In this document: one piece after another, positions 63,539 through 64,000 of the stretch
Position numbering within the stretch: position 1 is the first letter of the stretch
Layout of the letters: the number at the start of each line of letters is the position of its first letter
Origin: Pelosinus propionicus DSM 13327
Lineage (GTDB): Bacteria; Bacillota; Negativicutes; DSM-13327
DNA length: 64,000 nucleotides
NCBI RefSeq assembly: GCF_900114615.1
Contig: NZ_FOTS01000002.1
Span: forward strand, 62,001-126,000
Reading direction: 5' to 3'
Notes under the pieces: generated by a model
What the model was told of the DNA's origin: nothing
Seen by the model: only the letters and a program-made list of their open reading frames with translations
The model's database searches: none
Program-made: the position numbers and the translations under genes

Positions 63539-63597
63539 TATTGTATTTAACTTATGAGAATATCACTATGAGTATAAGGTGCATTTGAATAAAATTA

Positions 63598-63690
63598 TTA
63601 ATGAGCATCGCAAGCATTCTCAGGTGCTATTAAACGTGATGCTGCCATGTCCGCGGAATTTGGCACTTCATATTTTATAGATTGATCCAT
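63598..63690 (-). CDS. Possible 30-residue protein behind the CoA-transferase gene
   Basis: A frame of 30 codons (MDQSIKYEVPNSADMAASRL and 10 more residues, ending NACDAH) starts at the ATG at 63690 with GGGAGG ten bases ahead. It lies 26 bases after the CoA-transferase stop codon and in the same direction. It may be a small protein or the front piece of a gene lost downstream. I recognise no family. Confidence 0.4.
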   Translation of the reverse strand: MDQSIKYEVPNSADMAASRLIAPENACDAH

Positions 63691-63716
63691 ATTTTTTAGT
63701 CCTCCCAAGTAAATCT

Positions 63717-64000
63717 TCATATAATTTTACAGGCTTTTAACTCCTCAATTTGCTGTTCGGACAGCCCCAGCATTTCGGTGTAAATCTCTTGATTATGCTG
63801 CCCTTTTACTGGTCCCACGCTCCTTACTTCTCCCGGAGTCCTGGAAAATTTCGCAAGTACGTTAGGAACCCTTATTTCACCAAAATCTTCATCTTGCAAA
63901 GTCACAAAAGACTCGCGATGCTTATAATGGGGATCATCAAACAATTGACTCATATCGTACATCGGTCCAACCACTGCACCGCTTGTAGTCAATATTTTAA
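63717..64000 (-). CDS. Class III CoA-transferase (CaiB/BaiF family), C-terminal part
   Basis: The gene enters from the right edge and only its last 94 codons are visible. They match the C-terminus of CaiB/BaiF CoA-transferases: GAVVGPMYDMSQLFDDPHYKHRESF, VPNVLAKFSRTPGEVRSVGP, and a final helix LGLSEQQIEEL. Such enzymes move CoA between organic acids. The catalytic Asp lies in the missing part. The apparent start at 63992 is not the true one, because the frame stays open to the edge. Confidence 0.88.
   Translation of the reverse strand, partial: KILTTSGAVVGPMYDMSQLFDDPHYKHRESFVTLQDEDFGEIRVPNVLAKFSRTPGEVRSVGPVKGQHNQEIYTEMLGLSEQQIEELKACKII

Overview
The window looks like low-GC chromosome of an anaerobic, diderm Firmicute of the Negativicutes, most like the Sporomusaceae (Pelosinus/Sporomusa type). 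The reasons are Firmicute-style ribosome binding sites and riboswitches and a CIRCE element, together with outer-membrane genes (an Omp85/BamA-type protein, a small beta-barrel ending in Phe, an RND pump), glycyl-radical chemistry and a split glycine decarboxylase. The genus is inference; there is no rRNA or tRNA here.

Layout. 1-2.6 kb: a two-gene unit that separates the two halves of the plant Tm-1 protein, with the TIM-barrel half fused to an AraC DNA-binding domain. 2.7-2.9 kb: a short inverted-repeat element, repeated at 45.7 kb. 2.9-6.5 kb: an ECF sigma factor, its membrane anti-sigma, a secreted protein and a SIMPL-domain protein; the same bipartite promoter with 15-bp spacing stands before three of the transcription units. 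6.8-10.8 kb: a glycyl-radical enzyme with its activase and a GntR regulator. 11-13.3 kb: a chemoreceptor behind a c-di-GMP-I riboswitch. 13.7-14.4 kb: CrcB behind a fluoride riboswitch. 14.4-19.4 kb: an RND efflux pump with a TetR regulator and strong operators. 19.5-21 kb: a second TetR with an SMR pair whose first gene has a stop at codon 3. 21-28.8 kb: DUF3311/sodium symporter, glpK, nitroreductase, two L,D-transpeptidases, comB, a LysR. 29-34.4 kb: an orphan sensor kinase, a FeeM/autoinducer-like acyltransferase fused to a cNMP-type domain, and CIRCE-controlled htpG. 34.5-45.7 kb: mixed metabolism, including fabF, a csaA remnant, a Mn-riboswitch-controlled CaCA antiporter, a thioesterase and Omp85.

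45.9-53.3 kb is one sulfur-assimilation operon: an ABC importer (SsuABC type), AprAB APS reductase and CysDN ATP sulfurylase, i.e. uptake, activation of sulfate to APS, and reduction to sulfite. A conserved box plus hairpin occurs at both its 5' and 3' ends. 53.3-63.5 kb is one glycine-cleavage operon: gcvT-gcvH-gcvPA-gcvPB, two LipS-type radical SAM lipoyl synthases, a lipoate ligase, lpdA and glyA. It therefore makes the complex, lipoylates its H protein and supplies serine/glycine interconversion. Its leader holds two tandem glycine riboswitches in series, each with its own terminator. The window ends inside a class III CoA-transferase gene.

The most striking points are the inferred ECF regulon, the doubled glycine riboswitch, the box-hairpin pair bracketing the sulfur operon, the TIM-barrel/AraC fusion, the acyltransferase/cNMP fusion, a glycyl-radical enzyme lacking the usual Glu after its radical Cys, and the stop codon in the SMR gene.
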